From an uncultured Altererythrobacter sp. (lineage in GTDB: Bacteria; Pseudomonadota; Alphaproteobacteria; Sphingomonadales; Sphingomonadaceae), in the NCBI GenBank assembly GCA_946885545.1, contig CAMPGP010000049.1, positions 1-10,672 on the forward strand: a stretch of DNA of 10,672 nucleotides, in the 5' to 3' direction. The translations under genes and the position numbers were made by a program. The notes beneath the pieces were generated by a model. It made no database searches. It worked only from the letters and a program-made list of their open reading frames with translations, and was not told the DNA's origin. This document shows, in pieces, positions 10,376-10,672 of the stretch (within the stretch, counting starts at the first letter, position 1; every line of letters starts with the position of its first letter).

Positions 10376-10397
10376 CGGCCGTCGACGTGAACGGCCG
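10376..10397 (+). terminator. CGGCCG hairpin after tRNA-Lys, possible terminator
   Basis: The self-complementary hexamer CGGCCG occurs at 10376-10381 and 10392-10397 and can form a 6-bp GC-only stem with a 10-base loop, starting 8 bases after the tRNA CCA. A T run (TTTT, 10368-10371) lies before, not after, the stem. It may end tRNA transcription in a factor-dependent way, but this is a weak call. The rest of the 143-bp gap up to the helicase gene has no recognisable promoter. Confidence 0.3.
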
Positions 10398-10510
10398 GTC
10401 GGGCGGCCTAATCACCCCCGACACACGCGATCCGGCGGACGGGCCGCAGCGCAACATAGCCGATTTTACTCGCCCGCTGCCGTCGCGGCCTGGCCGACCC
10501 CGTGAGTTTC

Positions 10511-10672
10511 ATGACCTTTACCAATGTTCCGCCCGTTTTGGGCGCCGCGCTGACAGAGCGCGGATACAGCGAACCCACCGCCGTCCAGGCGGCCGTGATC
10601 GCCCCCGAAGCCAGCGGCCGCGACCTCATCGTCTCGGCGCAGACCGGCTCGGGCAAGACGGTCGCGTTCGGC
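10511..10672 (+). CDS. DEAD-box ATP-dependent RNA helicase, 5' part
   Basis: The first 54 codons of a DEAD-box RNA helicase, cut by the window edge. The visible sequence has the upstream hydrophobic lead (VPPVLGAALTERGY, residues 6-19), the Q motif EPTAVQ (21-26, Gln at 26), GRDLIVSA (36-43) and the Walker A motif AQTGSGKT (43-50) followed by VAFG. The DEAD motif and the second RecA domain lie outside the window. The ATG at 10511 is used; an in-frame GTG three codons earlier (10502) is an alternative. No good Shine-Dalgarno sequence precedes either, so the start is uncertain. The subgroup (DeaD/CsdA, DbpA or RhlE type) cannot be decided from this fragment. Such enzymes unwind structured RNA in ribosome assembly or mRNA decay. 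Confidence 0.92.
   Translation, partial: MTFTNVPPVLGAALTERGYSEPTAVQAAVIAPEASGRDLIVSAQTGSGKTVAFG

Overview
The window is high-GC chromosomal DNA carrying conserved housekeeping genes. Gene content and order (a mreB-mreC-mreD-mrdA-rodA cell-shape cluster next to a divergent mutL and followed by a tRNA-Lys), together with the protein sequences, point to an alphaproteobacterium. The Sphingomonadales, probably the Erythrobacter/Altererythrobacter group, are the best guess. That placement comes from recognising the protein families, not from a database search. I see no phage, transposon, CRISPR, toxin-antitoxin or other accessory system, and no genomic island.

Left part (1-1992, + strand): the 3' two thirds of the translation-associated ATPase gene ychF, a six-helix DUF1206 membrane protein, and a small MaoC-like hot-dog hydratase. 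A perfect 12-bp inverted repeat lies directly upstream of the MaoC gene. Middle part (1994-4330, - strand): mutL, followed with no intergenic base by a small lipoprotein gene. The lipoprotein gene converges on the MaoC gene with one base between the two stop codons. MutL carries the endonuclease motif in its C-terminal domain, so it is of the nicking type that works without MutH.

Right part (4525-10189, + strand): the elongasome operon. MreB is the cytoplasmic actin-like filament. MreC and MreD link it to the periplasm. PBP2 (mrdA) is the transpeptidase and RodA the glycosyltransferase that insert new side-wall peptidoglycan. From mreC onwards the reading frames overlap by 1 to 4 bases (TGATG, TGATG, ATGA), so they are probably one translationally coupled operon driven from the 194-bp mutL-mreB intergenic region. 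After rodA come a complete tRNA-Lys(CTT) with encoded CCA, and then the first 54 codons of a DEAD-box RNA helicase cut by the window edge.

Nothing here amounts to a new biological system. The points worth a second look are modest: the hairpin ahead of the MaoC gene, the mutL-lipoprotein junction, the one-base convergent junction, a Cys/His cluster in PBP2 at the place where a zinc site has been reported in a relative, a His in a conserved RodA motif, and short hairpins around the tRNA gene.
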